Shown here: positions 16,751-25,839 of the stretch, one piece after another
How the letters are laid out: every line of letters begins with the position of its first letter
Numbering within the stretch: the first letter of the stretch is position 1
NCBI GenBank assembly: GCA_017465505.1
Contig: JAFTWB010000020.1
Location: 1 to 63,228, forward strand
Source: Clostridia bacterium
GTDB taxonomy: Bacteria; Bacillota; Clostridia; Oscillospirales; Acutalibacteraceae
DNA length: 63,228 bases
Reading direction: 5' to 3'
Position numbers and translations under genes: made by a program
The notes under the pieces: generated by a model
What the model saw: the letters and a program-made list of their open reading frames with translations, nothing else
The model's database searches: none
Told to the model about the DNA's origin: nothing

Positions 16751-19048
16751 TCAGTTTGCCGAAGCTTCAACAGGGTCTGAGGTCACAGCCTGAGTACTCT
16801 GAACAGTATCCCCCGTTGTACCTGTTGGCATAATAATCTCAATTCCCACAGTAGCCTCGGTAGAAGGCTCGGTGCTGCCTGTTTCTGTGGGCTTTGTGTC
16901 GTCTTCGGTAAAGCCTGCGTGGCTCTTACACTTGGAAGGCATATTGTCTTCGGTGTAGTAGCCTGTTTCCTTTGTCTTGCAGGTTTTGTCTGCAAGCTTG
17001 CCTGTAACGGTGCAGAACTCTGCCTCAACAACGCCTTCAGAAAGGTCGTAGCCCTTTACTTCCTTGTCTTCAAGGTATCTTCCCATAACATTTGAGAACA
17101 TATAGCAGGCCTCTCCAAGACCTGTGTAAGAAATCTCTGCAGGGTCGTCAAAGCCAACCCATACCGCAAGGGCAGCGTAAGGAGAAACACCGCAGAACCA
17201 GCTGTCGTAGTTGTCGTTGGTTGTACCTGTCTTACCGCAGATTTCCCAACCGTAAACCTGTGCAGTCTGTGCAGCTGTGCTGGTGGCGTTTTCTACATTA
17301 TAGTAAAGAAGGCGGTTCATAATTGTTGCTGTATCCTTGGAATAAGCCTGAACGCCAACTCTCTCACGATTGTCAAGAATTATGTTGCCGTGTCTGTCGG
17401 TTACATAATAATAGGTGAAGCTGTCGTAGTGCTTACCGCCGTTGTTGAGGTAGGTGTAGGCGTTTGCCATTTCTCTGGGAGAAACACCGCCGTCAGGTCC
17501 GCCGAGAGAAAAGGCAGAGTAGGAGTAGCGGTCACTTTCAAGAAAGTGCTCAAAGCCCAAAAAGTGGGTTGCGTGGTCATACGCTACCTCGGGGCCGCCA
17601 ATCATACTTATACACTGAGCGGCACAGCAGTTTGAAGAAGCCTCAATAGCTTCGTAGGTCATAAGACCTTTCTTATTGTTGTATCCGTACCAGTTGTAAG
17701 GAGCTTTTGAGCCGTCACTGTAAAGCCAGTCGTCCAGAGGCTGGTCGGAAATAAATGATGAGAAGTTAATAAGGTTACGCTCCAGAGCGTATGGGTAAGC
17801 CACAACGGGCTTGTAGGAAGAGCCGGGCTGTAAGAAAGACATTGAAGCACGGTTGTGAATCAGGTTGCCGTCTTTCTTGTCGGAAGAGCCCACGGTTGCA
17901 ATAACTCTACCGTCGGGAGCAACAAGGGACATTGCCACCTGAAGGCCGGGGTCGTTGCTGTCGTCAAGCTTGAGAGCTTCTTCTTCAATAATCTCCTGAG
18001 CCTCAACGTCCATAGCGGAGTAAATCTGCAGGCCCTCGGTGTAGAGCTTATCCAGTGCGGCGTCCTCGGAAATTCCGTAGTATTCTGCCAAATCAGCGGA
18101 AAGCTCGAAAACAAGCTCGTCCTGATACCAGTTCTGAACGTCGCCTATGCTGATGTCAACGTCTTCCTCTGTGGATTCTGCAAAGGTCATATTTGCAGAT
18201 TCTTCCATAGCGGCGTCGTATTCTTCCTTGGTTATCTTTTCCTGAGCGTACATCTCGTCGAGAATAAGCTCACGTCTTATCTGGTTGTTTTCGGGATAAA
18301 TAAAGGGGTCCCAGAGAGAGGGGTTCTGAGTAATACCCACAATAGCGGCACACTCGGCAACGGAGCAATCCTTTATGGATTTGTCAAAGTATCTGTTGGC
18401 AGCCGCCTCAACACCCTGACATCTGCCGCCGAAGTTAACAACGTTGAGGTAACCCTCAAGAATTTCGTCCTTGGAGTATTCCTTCTCAAGCTTCAAGGCG
18501 GTGACAATCTCACGCACCTTTCGGCTGATACTTGCCTCGTTGTCCTCGGTGATGTTCTTGATAAGCTGCTGAGTAATGGTAGAGCCGCCGTAGGAGTCAT
18601 CGCCTGATAAGGCGAGGTTCATGACAGCCTTGCCTGTTCTCAACCAGTCAACACCGTGGTGGTCTTTAAAACGCCTGTCCTCAATGGCGATGATTGCGTC
18701 AAAAAGGTGAGGTGGCATTTCGTCGTACTCAACCCACACACGGTCTTCCATACCGTAGAGCCTCTGGTACTTTTCAAATTCTCCTGTTTCGGGATTCTGT
18801 GTGTAAACGAAGCTGGAGAGATTCTGCTTTCTGGCACTGAGGTCAACGTTGGTGGGCTGATTATAAAGCCCTACGAGGTAAATCAGAGCGTTAAAGCCCA
18901 CAATTATGCCTGCAATAAAGCACACAAGCAAAACCGTCATCAGAGCCTTGAAGATAATGCCCAAAACGGACTTTACTGTAGAAGCCCCTGACTGACCCTT
19001 CTTTTTTGCTTTTTTTTCTTTATATTTACTGATGTCTGTTGTACGCAT
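16751..19048 (-). CDS. Class A penicillin-binding protein (PBP1A-type)
   Basis: This 765-residue enzyme polymerises and cross-links peptidoglycan. It has a short cytoplasmic basic tail, one membrane helix (about residues 28-58), a GT51 glycosyltransferase domain (catalytic Glu123 in [17 protein letters not shown]), and a transpeptidase domain with Ser410 in SSYK, the SSN motif, and KTGT from Lys606. A Thr/Pro/Glu-rich tail of about 60 residues follows the catalytic domain, as in many Firmicute PBP1s. The ATG follows GGAGG. hom and lysC follow on the same strand within 33 and 21 bp, an unusual pairing of wall synthesis and amino-acid synthesis. Confidence 0.95.
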   Translation of the reverse strand: MRTTDISKYKEKKAKKKGQSGASTVKSVLGIIFKALMTVLLVCFIAGIIVGFNALIYLVGLYNQPTNVDLSARKQNLSSFVYTQNPETGEFEKYQRLYGMEDRVWVEYDEMPPHLFDAIIAIEDRRFKDHHGVDWLRTGKAVMNLALSGDDSYGGSTITQQLIKNITEDNEASISRKVREIVTALKLEKEYSKDEILEGYLNVVNFGGRCQGVEAAANRYFDKSIKDCSVAECAAIVGITQNPSLWDPFIYPENNQIRRELILDEMYAQEKITKEEYDAAMEESANMTFAESTEEDVDISIGDVQNWYQDELVFELSADLAEYYGISEDAALDKLYTEGLQIYSAMDVEAQEIIEEEALKLDDSNDPGLQVAMSLVAPDGRVIATVGSSDKKDGNLIHNRASMSFLQPGSSYKPVVAYPYALERNLINFSSFISDQPLDDWLYSDGSKAPYNWYGYNNKKGLMTYEAIEASSNCCAAQCISMIGGPEVAYDHATHFLGFEHFLESDRYSYSAFSLGGPDGGVSPREMANAYTYLNNGGKHYDSFTYYYVTDRHGNIILDNRERVGVQAYSKDTATIMNRLLYYNVENATSTAAQTAQVYGWEICGKTGTTNDNYDSWFCGVSPYAALAVWVGFDDPAEISYTGLGEACYMFSNVMGRYLEDKEVKGYDLSEGVVEAEFCTVTGKLADKTCKTKETGYYTEDNMPSKCKSHAGFTEDDTKPTETGSTEPSTEATVGIEIIMPTGTTGDTVQSTQAVTSDPVEASAN

Positions 19049-19247
19049 ATTTGAGCCTCCGTTAAAACTAAGAAATGTTTTTAACTTAATTATGTAATAC
19101 GCAAATATCTATACATTTTACAGTATACCACTAAAGCCTTTAAAAAACAAAGGATTTTTTAAGTTTTGCGTATTTTTTAATATCCTTACAGTTAGGCACA
19201 GGAATAATAGGAATTTTTTGTGAAAAAATAACTGCGGTGATGAAACT

Positions 19248-19559
19248 ATGAAAAGACTTTTCTATATTACTTCGGTTATTGTACTCTCCTGCGTGGTGGC
19301 GTCTTCTCTCATTATTCCACTTACCGCAAAGCCTGCACCCGAGAAAAACTCTCAGTACATCATTAGTGACAGCGAATACATTATAAAGGCACAAGGGGAC
19401 CGAATTGTGGTGTTTAAGGGAAAAGAGGAGAAACCCTACTTAAGAACAACTACCGCCGTCAGCTCTTTGCCAAAAGACGTTCAGCAAAGGCTTACTAAAG
19501 GAATATCCTACCCCACAGAATCCGCAATGAAAAAAGCCCTTGATGAATTTTGCAGTTGA
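19248..19559 (+). CDS. Small exported or membrane-anchored protein, BofC C-terminal-like
   Basis: The 103-residue product has an N-terminal hydrophobic segment (residues 4-26), then YIISDSEYIIKAQGDRIVVF and LRTTTAVSSLPKDVQQRLTKG. This short pattern (a YIVKDYNGKIAVF-like strand, then SLPEKDQ-like helix, then a glycine) recurs in small clostridial proteins and resembles the C-terminal domain of the forespore checkpoint protein BofC. A role in sporulation is only a possibility. It stands alone, transcribed away from the penicillin-binding protein gene. Confidence 0.65.
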   Translation: MKRLFYITSVIVLSCVVASSLIIPLTAKPAPEKNSQYIISDSEYIIKAQGDRIVVFKGKEEKPYLRTTTAVSSLPKDVQQRLTKGISYPTESAMKKALDEFCS

Positions 19560-19561
19560 CT

Positions 19562-19674
19562 GTCAGCCACGGTAGGGCAACTCCGCCTTAATATTTGCAT
19601 AGCAAATACTTCATAACGAAGTTACTTCATACGCTCAGGTGTACTTCATATTCACGCAGTGAATACTTCATTTG
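19562..19674. repeat. GGCTA-repeat fragment and short-palindrome array 4 (ACTTCAT spacers)
   Basis: A degenerate piece of the composite repeat (CAGCCACGGTAGGGCAACTC, inverted orientation) leads into palindromes ATTTGCataGCAAAT, AACGAAGTT, TATTCACgcaGTGAATA and others, each followed by ACTTCAT. Here too the composite repeat touches a palindrome array. The spacer differs from the other arrays. Confidence 0.75.
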
Positions 19675-19677
19675 TTC

Positions 19678-19706
19678 TTGAAATGCCCATAATATAATGT
19701 TACAAT
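19678..19706 (+). promoter_or_regulatory. Promoter of the tautomerase-yjbQ-murF operon
   Basis: TTGAAA (19678-19683) and TACAAT (19701-19706) with 17 bp between them lie about 30 bp before the start codon at 19735, immediately after palindrome array 4. Confidence 0.65.
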
Positions 19707-19734
19707 ATGCGTATAAATTATTGGAGGTAATGTT

Positions 19735-20076
19735 ATGCCGTTTATAAATACCAAGGTAACAAATGAAATCACCAAGGAAAAGGAAGCCCTGCTTAAATCT
19801 GAGCTTGGCAAGGCAATCACCCTTATAGGCAAGGGTGAAACATATCTTATGTTAGGCTTTGAGGACAACTGCCGTCTGTGGCTTGGCGGCAAAAACGACG
19901 AGGATATGGCTTATGTGGAGGTTTCTCTCTTAGGCCACATAAGCAAAGAGCAGGCAGGCAAGCTTACAACTGCTATCTGTGAGATTTTCGCTCGTGAGCT
20001 TAATATCAAAGGCGATAAAGTCTATGTTAAATTCTCCGAAACTGAGCTTTGGGGCTATGACAGCTTTATGTTTTAA
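19735..20076 (+). CDS. MIF/phenylpyruvate tautomerase-family protein
   Basis: The 113-residue protein begins MPFINTKVTNEITKEKE, so that after Met removal Pro1 is the catalytic base of the tautomerase superfamily. The length, the YLMLGFEDNCRLWLGG segment and the C-terminal VYVKFSETELWGYD match the macrophage migration inhibitory factor family, trimeric cytosolic tautomerases. The natural substrate is unknown. GGAGG precedes the ATG. The next gene starts 9 bp downstream. Confidence 0.88.
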   Translation: MPFINTKVTNEITKEKEALLKSELGKAITLIGKGETYLMLGFEDNCRLWLGGKNDEDMAYVEVSLLGHISKEQAGKLTTAICEIFARELNIKGDKVYVKFSETELWGYDSFMF

Positions 20077-20085
20077 GGTGAAGCT

Positions 20086-20502
20086 ATGAAAAGTTACAGA
20101 AAAGAGCTTTGGTTCAATATTCCCAAGCGTCGCGGCCTTGTGAATATTACACGAGATGTGCAGCAGGCAATTGATGAAAGCGGTGTTAAAGAAGGCCTTG
20201 TGCTGGTTAACGCTATGAACATCACCGCTTCTGTTTTTATTAAAGACGACGAGTCGGGACTGCATAGCGACTATGAAAAATGGCTTGAGCGTCTTGCTCC
20301 CGAAAAGCCTTACAGCCAGTACAGTCACAACGGCTTTGAAGATAACGCCGACGCCCACCTTAAACGCACAATTATGGGCAGAGAGGTAGTCTGTGCCATT
20401 ACAAATGGCAAGCTGGATTTCGGCACTTGGGAGCAGATTTTTTACTACGAGCTGGACGGCAAGAGAAATAAACACGCTCTGATTAAGATTATAGGTGAGT
20501 AA
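20086..20502 (+). CDS. YjbQ-family protein (UPF0047)
   Basis: The 138-residue protein has the YjbQ fold pattern: [24 protein letters not shown], then [20 protein letters not shown], then [29 protein letters not shown]. Family members show weak thiamine-phosphate synthase activity, but the true role is unsettled. Conserved His and Asp/Glu residues are present. It is the middle gene of a three-gene run with a tautomerase and murF. The stop TAA is followed one base later by the murF ATG. Confidence 0.88.
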   Translation: MKSYRKELWFNIPKRRGLVNITRDVQQAIDESGVKEGLVLVNAMNITASVFIKDDESGLHSDYEKWLERLAPEKPYSQYSHNGFEDNADAHLKRTIMGREVVCAITNGKLDFGTWEQIFYYELDGKRNKHALIKIIGE

Positions 20503-20503
20503 G

Positions 20504-21862
20504 ATGAAAAGCTTTACAATAAATGAGATTCTTTTAGCCTCAGGCGGCGAGTTTTTCGGCGACAGCGAGGTGCTTTCCTTAGAGGCAAGCTGTATTACCA
20601 CCGACAGCCGAAAAGCAGGCAAGGGCTCGGTTTTTGCCGCCATTGTGGGCGAGAGGGTAGACGGCCACAGTTTTATCCCTCAGTGCGTTGAAATGGGCAC
20701 AATCTGCTCTGTTTGTGAGCGAGCACCTGCGGATAATTCCCCTCATATTCTGGTGAAAAATACCCCTGAGGCTTTGCGTAAAATCGCCAAAGCCTACCGT
20801 GAAAAGTTTGACATCCCCTTTGTGGGAATTTCGGGAAGTGTGGGCAAAACCAGCACAAAGGAGATTATCGCTTCAGTGCTTTCAGAGCATTTTCACACCC
20901 ACAAGACTCAGGGCAACTTCAATAACGCCTTGGGTGTGCCCATCACCCTTTTTGCTCTGGAAGAAACCCACACCGCCGCAGTTATTGAGATGGGTATTTC
21001 CGATTTCGGCGAGATGAGTATTCTTGCCGAGATGTCACAGCCCGACATTGCCGTGCTTACAAATGTGGGCAAATGCCACCTTGAAAATCTCAAGGATTTG
21101 CAGGGGGTTTTAAAGGCAAAAACGGAAATGCTCAATTACCTGAAAAAAGGCGGCACGGTGGTCTTAAACGGTGATGATGAAAATCTGAGAAAAGCCTCTT
21201 TGCCCGAGGGCTCGAAGGTGCTTTACTACGGACTGAGTGAAGAAAACGACGTCTACGCAACCGATATAAAGAGCGACAACGAGTCCTATACAGACTTTAC
21301 CGTACATACCAAAGAAGGCAGCTTTGAAGCTCGGATTCACTCTCTGGGAAATCATATGGTGCAAAATGCTCTTGCCTCAGTTTGCGTGGCAAAAACTCTG
21401 GGGCTTAGTGAGGAAGAGATAGTTGAGGGCCTTAAAAACTACCGCACAATTGGGGGCAGAGCAAACATCATCAAAACGGAAAAGCTCACCCTTATTGACG
21501 ACTGCTACAACGCAAACCCCGAGTCTATGAAGGCTTCTCTCAAAACCCTCTCAAACTTCGAGGGCAGACGTGTGGCTCTTCTGGGAGATATGAAGGAGCT
21601 TGGGAAAAAGGAAAAAGAGCTTCACTTTGAAATCGGTAAGCTGGCAGCAGAGCTCAAGCTTGACTTGCTTATTGCGGTGGGTGATTTGTCCCTTGAAATG
21701 TATAAGGCGGCTCGCCCCTATATCGACGCCGAGTGGTACCAGAGCATTGAGGAAGCCCGACTTTATATGTACGAAATGCTCACTATCGGCGACACCGTTC
21801 TGGTAAAAGCCAGCCACAGTATGAATTTTTCCGAGCTTGTTGAGCAAATAAAAGAGCTTTAA
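20504..21862 (+). CDS. murF: UDP-N-acetylmuramoyl-tripeptide--D-alanyl-D-alanine ligase
   Basis: MurF adds the D-Ala-D-Ala dipeptide to the muramyl tripeptide, the last cytoplasmic step of the peptidoglycan precursor. This Mur ligase has the N-terminal uracil-binding domain, the ATP-binding loop GSVGKTST (Gly114-Lys115-Thr116), GNFNNALGVP, NVGKCHLENL, and the C-terminal ligase domain with DCYNANPESMKAS. Length 452 residues is typical. The frame opens at a GTG (20495), but that codon lies inside AGGTGAG, the likely ribosome binding site, so I start at the ATG at 20504. Its stop codon abuts an inverted copy of the GGCTA-loop repeat. Confidence 0.93.
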   Translation: MKSFTINEILLASGGEFFGDSEVLSLEASCITTDSRKAGKGSVFAAIVGERVDGHSFIPQCVEMGTICSVCERAPADNSPHILVKNTPEALRKIAKAYREKFDIPFVGISGSVGKTSTKEIIASVLSEHFHTHKTQGNFNNALGVPITLFALEETHTAAVIEMGISDFGEMSILAEMSQPDIAVLTNVGKCHLENLKDLQGVLKAKTEMLNYLKKGGTVVLNGDDENLRKASLPEGSKVLYYGLSEENDVYATDIKSDNESYTDFTVHTKEGSFEARIHSLGNHMVQNALASVCVAKTLGLSEEEIVEGLKNYRTIGGRANIIKTEKLTLIDDCYNANPESMKASLKTLSNFEGRRVALLGDMKELGKKEKELHFEIGKLAAELKLDLLIAVGDLSLEMYKAARPYIDAEWYQSIEEARLYMYEMLTIGDTVLVKASHSMNFSELVEQIKEL

Positions 21863-21950
21863 TCGTTAGCCACGATGGGCATTCCGCCTTTTGGCAGGTT
21901 GGCGATGATTTTGTGCTCATTAACGGCGGGTATCTGCCGTTATATTATCT
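21862..21950 (-). repeat. Composite repeat with GGCTA-loop hairpin (copy C, inverted)
   Basis: On the minus strand the order is CCCGCCGTTAATGAG, AAGGCGGAATGCCC and a hairpin ATCGT/ACGAT around GGCTA, as in copies A and B. The hairpin overlaps the last base of the murF stop codon. The terminator of the murF operon follows after about 25 bp. Confidence 0.75.
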
Positions 21951-21973
21951 ATTGGGCTCTATATTTATGATTT

Positions 21974-22008
21974 TAACCTCGCTGTTTAATCAGCGAGGTT
22001 ATTTTTTT
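21974..22008 (+). terminator. Intrinsic terminator of the murF operon
   Basis: A stem of ten or more base pairs (AACCTCGCTG / CAGCGAGGTT) with a TTTAAT loop is followed by seven T residues (22002-22008). Confidence 0.9.
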
Positions 22009-22064
22009 GAAATTGAACAGGAAGGCGGTTTTGCTTCTTTTTTTGAAAAAATTTTAAAAAGCCC

Positions 22065-22092
22065 TTGACAAATAGCGGCGTATGCTTATAAT
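22065..22092 (+). promoter_or_regulatory. Strong promoter of the aminoethylphosphonate operon
   Basis: A perfect TTGACA (22065-22070) and perfect TATAAT (22087-22092) are 16 bp apart. The leader is about 75 nt. Confidence 0.85.
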
Positions 22093-22105
22093 GTTGCTTA
22101 AAGAT

Positions 22106-22144
22106 GTGTTCAATATTTTGCTTTTGCATTGAGAAATTGAACAC
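22106..22144 (+). promoter_or_regulatory. Inverted repeat in the phnW leader
   Basis: A perfect 9-bp inverted repeat, GTGTTCAAT and ATTGAACAC, separated by 21 bases, lies between the promoter and the ribosome binding site. It could form a hairpin in the mRNA or be an operator for a dimeric repressor. I cannot tell which. Confidence 0.5.
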
Positions 22145-22173
22145 TTTAACCTGAAAACGAAGAGGTGTCTGCT

Positions 22174-23319
22174 ATGACAAGCAAATTAAATATCAAACGC
22201 AATATTCTCCTTAACCCCGGCCCTGCTACCACCACCTACACGGTGAAGCTGGCTCAGCTCGTGCCCGATATCTGCCCCCGTGAGAAAGAGTTCGGCTCTA
22301 TGATGAAAGAGCTTCGTGCTGATTTGGTGAGAATCGTTCACGGCGACCCTGATGAGTACACATCGGTGCTTTTCTGCGGCTCGGGTACAATCAATATCGA
22401 CGTCTGCCTCAACTCTCTTCTGCCTGAGGGTAAGAAGATTCTCGTGGTAAATAACGGTGCGTACAGCAGCCGTGCCGTGGAGGTTTGTCAGTACTATAAC
22501 CTTGAGCATATCGACCTTAAGTTCCCTGTGGATGAGCTGCCTGACCTTGCTCTGGTGGAGCAGACTCTCAGGGCTAACCCCGACATCGCTCTGGTACATA
22601 CCACCCACAACGAAACAGGCACAGGCATACTCAACCCCATTAAGGAGATAGGTGCTCTTGCTCACAAATACGGTGCGGTTTTCACTGTGGATACCACTTC
22701 CACCTACGCTATGCGTCCTATTGACATCAAAGAGGAAAACATCGACTTCTGTATGGCTTCTGCCCAGAAGGGCCTTATGGCAATGACAGGCCTTTCCTTT
22801 GTTATCGGCAAAACGGACATTATCAGAAAATCAGCAGATTACCCCAAACGCTCCTATTACTGCAACCTTTTCCTGCAGTACGATTTCTTCGAGAAAACAG
22901 GCGAAATGCACTTTACACCCCCTGTGCAGACCATTTACTCCGTGCGTCAGGCATTAAAAGAGTATTTTGCTGAAGGCGAAGAGGCTAAATGGGCTCGCCA
23001 CACAAGGGTTTTTGAGGCAATCCACAAAGGCCTTGAGGAGCTGGGCTTTAAGGATATTATAAAGCGTGAGCTTCAGGCAGGGCTTGTTGTTTCCGTAAAA
23101 TACCCCGATGACCCCAACTGGAATTTCGAAAAAGTCCACGACTATTGTTATGAGCGTGGCTTTACAATTTACCCCGGCAAGGTGTCAGGCACCGATACCT
23201 TCCGCCTTTGTGCTCTGGGAGCAATTGACGAAGAGGACATTGTAAACTTCTTCAAAGTCCTCAGAGAAGCCCTTTTGGAAAACAACATCAGCGTACCTGT
23301 TATGTATAAGGAGAGATAA
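22174..23319 (+). CDS. phnW: 2-aminoethylphosphonate--pyruvate transaminase
   Basis: This PLP enzyme interconverts phosphonoacetaldehyde and 2-aminoethylphosphonate (AEP). The 381-residue class V aminotransferase has NPGPATTT at the N-terminus, the phosphate-binding CGSGTIN, VDTTSTY, and Lys199 in SAQKGLMAMTG as Schiff-base lysine. The neighbours are the two enzymes that make phosphonoacetaldehyde, so it works in the biosynthetic direction (the role called AepZ in Bacteroides), not in AEP degradation. GAGGTG at 22162-22167 places the start at the ATG at 22174 rather than the in-frame GTG at 22165. The next gene follows after 2 bp. Confidence 0.92.
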   Translation: MTSKLNIKRNILLNPGPATTTYTVKLAQLVPDICPREKEFGSMMKELRADLVRIVHGDPDEYTSVLFCGSGTINIDVCLNSLLPEGKKILVVNNGAYSSRAVEVCQYYNLEHIDLKFPVDELPDLALVEQTLRANPDIALVHTTHNETGTGILNPIKEIGALAHKYGAVFTVDTTSTYAMRPIDIKEENIDFCMASAQKGLMAMTGLSFVIGKTDIIRKSADYPKRSYYCNLFLQYDFFEKTGEMHFTPPVQTIYSVRQALKEYFAEGEEAKWARHTRVFEAIHKGLEELGFKDIIKRELQAGLVVSVKYPDDPNWNFEKVHDYCYERGFTIYPGKVSGTDTFRLCALGAIDEEDIVNFFKVLREALLENNISVPVMYKER

Positions 23320-23321
23320 AA

Positions 23322-24617
23322 ATGAAAAAAGTCTACACCTGCTTTTGCACAGATATAATCCACGAAGGCCACCTTAACATCATCAGCGAAGCCAATAAGC
23401 TTGGCAAGGTTGTGGTAGGTGCACTTTCCGACGAAGCCCTTATCCGCTACAACCGTTTCCCCACAAAGAATCTTCAGGAGAGAATCAAGATGTATGAGGC
23501 TCTTGAAGGGGTGAGCCAGGTTGTGGTGCAGGACGATATGCTCTACGACGATATTATTGAAGAAATCCGCCCCCATTACGTTATCCACGGTGACAACTGG
23601 GCACAGGGCCCCGAAAGTGCCATCCGTGAAAGTGCCCTGAGAGCTCTTGAGAAAAACGGCGGTGAGCTTGTGGAAATTTCCTACACAAGAAGCAGTGAGG
23701 TCCAGAAGGTGGACAAGCTCCTGAGAGAAAAGCTCTCTATGCCTGAGTACAGACGTAAGCGTCTGCGTCAGCTTGTAAAACTTTGCCCCGTGGTAAAAAC
23801 CCTTGAGGTGCACTCGGGCCTTACAGGAATCATTGCTGAGAAAACCGTTGTGGCGAATAACGGCAAGCTTGACCAGTTTGACGCAATGTGGGTTTCCTCT
23901 CTCTGTGACTCCACCGCCAAGGGCAAGCCCGACATCGAGCTTGTGGATATGTCCTCACGTCTTCGCACCATTGACGACGTAATGGAAGTTACCACAAAGC
24001 CCATTATCCTTGACGGCGACACAGGCGGACTTACAGAGCACTTTGTTTACAATGTACGCACCCTTGAGCGAATGGGTGTTTCTGCGGTTATTATCGAGGA
24101 CAAAACAGGACTCAAGAAAAATTCTCTCTTCGGTACAGAGGTTGTGCAGACTCAGGACAGTATCGAAAACTTCTGCCAGAAGATTTCTGCAGGCAAAAAT
24201 GCCCAGCTTACCGACGAGTTTATGATTATCGCCCGAATCGAAAGTCTTATTCTGGAGCAGGGTATGGAAGACGCCTTAGCCCGAGCCTTTGCTTACGTTA
24301 AAGCAGGCGCAGACGGCATTATGATTCACTCCCGTAAAAAGGAAGCAGACGAGATTTTTGAGTTCTGCGACAAGTTCAGAGCAGGGGACAAAACCACCCC
24401 CATTGTGGTTGTGCCCACTTCCTTTAACTCTGTTACAGAAGAGGAGCTCAGTCAGCACGGTGTAAACATTGTTATTTACGCAAACCAGCTTACACGCTCT
24501 GCTTTTCCTGCAATGCAAAGCACCGCTATGGAGATTCTCACAAATCACCGTGCACTGGAAGCAGACCAGAAGCTTATGCCCTTTAAGGATATTATCACTT
24601 TAATTGACGAGCTGTGA
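23322..24617 (+). CDS. Cytidylyltransferase-like domain fused to phosphoenolpyruvate mutase
   Basis: The 431-residue protein has two domains. Residues 1-135 are a nucleotidyltransferase of the HxGH class (HEGH at 14-17, and IHGDNWAQG), and residues about 150-431 are phosphoenolpyruvate mutase with the EDKTGLKKNS signature from Glu259 and DGDTGG. The mutase rearranges PEP to phosphonopyruvate, committing carbon to C-P bond chemistry. The N-terminal domain could activate AEP as CMP-AEP for transfer to glycans or lipids, as proposed for similar fusions (AepX of Bacteroides). It is the middle gene of the AEP operon. Confidence 0.92.
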   Translation: MKKVYTCFCTDIIHEGHLNIISEANKLGKVVVGALSDEALIRYNRFPTKNLQERIKMYEALEGVSQVVVQDDMLYDDIIEEIRPHYVIHGDNWAQGPESAIRESALRALEKNGGELVEISYTRSSEVQKVDKLLREKLSMPEYRRKRLRQLVKLCPVVKTLEVHSGLTGIIAEKTVVANNGKLDQFDAMWVSSLCDSTAKGKPDIELVDMSSRLRTIDDVMEVTTKPIILDGDTGGLTEHFVYNVRTLERMGVSAVIIEDKTGLKKNSLFGTEVVQTQDSIENFCQKISAGKNAQLTDEFMIIARIESLILEQGMEDALARAFAYVKAGADGIMIHSRKKEADEIFEFCDKFRAGDKTTPIVVVPTSFNSVTEEELSQHGVNIVIYANQLTRSAFPAMQSTAMEILTNHRALEADQKLMPFKDIITLIDEL

Positions 24618-24624
24618 GGTAGTT

Positions 24625-25731
24625 ATGAGAGCAGAAGTTTTTAAAGAATTTGAATTTTTCACAGGTGTGCCCGATTCTCAGCTCAGAGCCCTGTGCGACT
24701 TCCTTATGAGTGAGTACGGCATTGGAGAGAAGCACATTATCGCCGCCAACGAGGGCAACTGTGTTGCTCTTGCGGCAGGATACCACCTCGCCACAGGCAA
24801 AGTCCCTGTGGTTTACCTGCAAAACAGCGGTATCGGCAACATAATAAACCCCGTTGCCTCTCTTTTAAATGATAAGGTCTATGCAATCCCCTGTGTTTTT
24901 GTGGTGGGATACCGCGGCGAGCCCGGTATTCACGACGAGCCTCAGCACATCTATCAGGGAGAGGTCACAGTAAAGCTTCTTGAGGATATGGACATCGCTA
25001 CCTTTGTGGTTTCCAAAGAAACCACCGAGGAAGAGTTTTTTGAAAAGCTTGAGGAGTTTAAAGCCCTTCTTGCAAAGGGCAAGCAGGTTGCCTTTGTTAT
25101 CCGCAAGGGTGCTCTCACCTTTGAGGGCAAAATCAAGTACGAAAACAAAAACTCAATGTGCCGAGAGGACATTATCCGCCATATAGCAGAGCATACAGAA
25201 AAGGACGTTGTAATTTCTACCACAGGCAAGGCTTCCCGTGAGCTTTTTGAAATAAGAGAAGCAAGAAAAGAGGGCCACGAAAAAGATTTTCTCACCGTGG
25301 GCTCTATGGGCCACGCCTCTTCCATTGCCCTTGAAATTGCCCTTTGCAAAAAGGACAGGAAAATCTGGTGTATCGACGGCGACGGAGCCGCCCTTATGCA
25401 CCTTGGTGCAATGGCGTTGCTTGGCAGTAACAAGCCCGAAAATCTGGTGCATATCCTTATAAATAACTCTGCCCACGAAACCGTAGGCGGTATGCCCACC
25501 GTTGCAGAGGATATTGACTTCTGTGCTATAGCCAAGGCCTGCGGCTACAAAAGAGTTCTTTCTGCAAAAAACTTTGAGGAGCTTGACAAGGCACTCAAAG
25601 AGGCAAAAACCGCTACTGAGCTTACTTTTATAGAAGCGAAATGCTCAATCGGTGCAAGAGAAAACCTTGGCAGACCCACCACCACAGCTCTTGAAAACAA
25701 AGAAAACTTTATGAAGTTTTTAAAAGGTTAA
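24625..25731 (+). CDS. Phosphonopyruvate decarboxylase
   Basis: This thiamine-diphosphate enzyme decarboxylates phosphonopyruvate to phosphonoacetaldehyde, the step that pulls the unfavourable mutase reaction forward (AepY/Ppd). The 368-residue protein has an N-terminal pyrimidine-binding domain (FFTGVPDSQL; AANEGNCVALAAGYHLATG) and a C-terminal pyrophosphate-binding domain with GSMGHASSIALE and the IDGDGAALMHLG Mg-binding motif. The frame is open to a TTG at 24604 that overlaps the upstream gene, but GAGGT before the ATG at 24625 and the family N-terminus favour the ATG. It is the last gene of the operon. Confidence 0.93.
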   Translation: MRAEVFKEFEFFTGVPDSQLRALCDFLMSEYGIGEKHIIAANEGNCVALAAGYHLATGKVPVVYLQNSGIGNIINPVASLLNDKVYAIPCVFVVGYRGEPGIHDEPQHIYQGEVTVKLLEDMDIATFVVSKETTEEEFFEKLEEFKALLAKGKQVAFVIRKGALTFEGKIKYENKNSMCREDIIRHIAEHTEKDVVISTTGKASRELFEIREARKEGHEKDFLTVGSMGHASSIALEIALCKKDRKIWCIDGDGAALMHLGAMALLGSNKPENLVHILINNSAHETVGGMPTVAEDIDFCAIAKACGYKRVLSAKNFEELDKALKEAKTATELTFIEAKCSIGARENLGRPTTTALENKENFMKFLKG

Positions 25732-25744
25732 TACATATCAGAAT

Positions 25745-25785
25745 ACCCCCTGTAGGAAAAATTTCTTACAGGGGGTTGGCTTTTT
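25745..25785 (+). terminator. Intrinsic terminator of the AEP operon
   Basis: The stem ACCCCCTGTA.. / ..TACAGGGGGT is followed by TTGGCTTTTT. The -35 box of the next promoter overlaps its 3' end. Confidence 0.85.
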
Positions 25786-25804
25786 GGCGAAAATGATATA
25801 TAAT
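25776..25804 (+). promoter_or_regulatory. Promoter of the GH13 gene
   Basis: TTGGCT (25776-25781) and a perfect TATAAT (25799-25804) are 17 bp apart, about 35 bp before the ATG. Confidence 0.65.
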
Positions 25805-25839
25805 ATAACTCTATATTTCAAAAGGTCGGAGGCGATTAT

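Noticed and set aside
22165-22173. GTG start for the AEP transaminase
   Set aside because: It lies inside GAGGTG, which is correctly spaced from the ATG at 22174.
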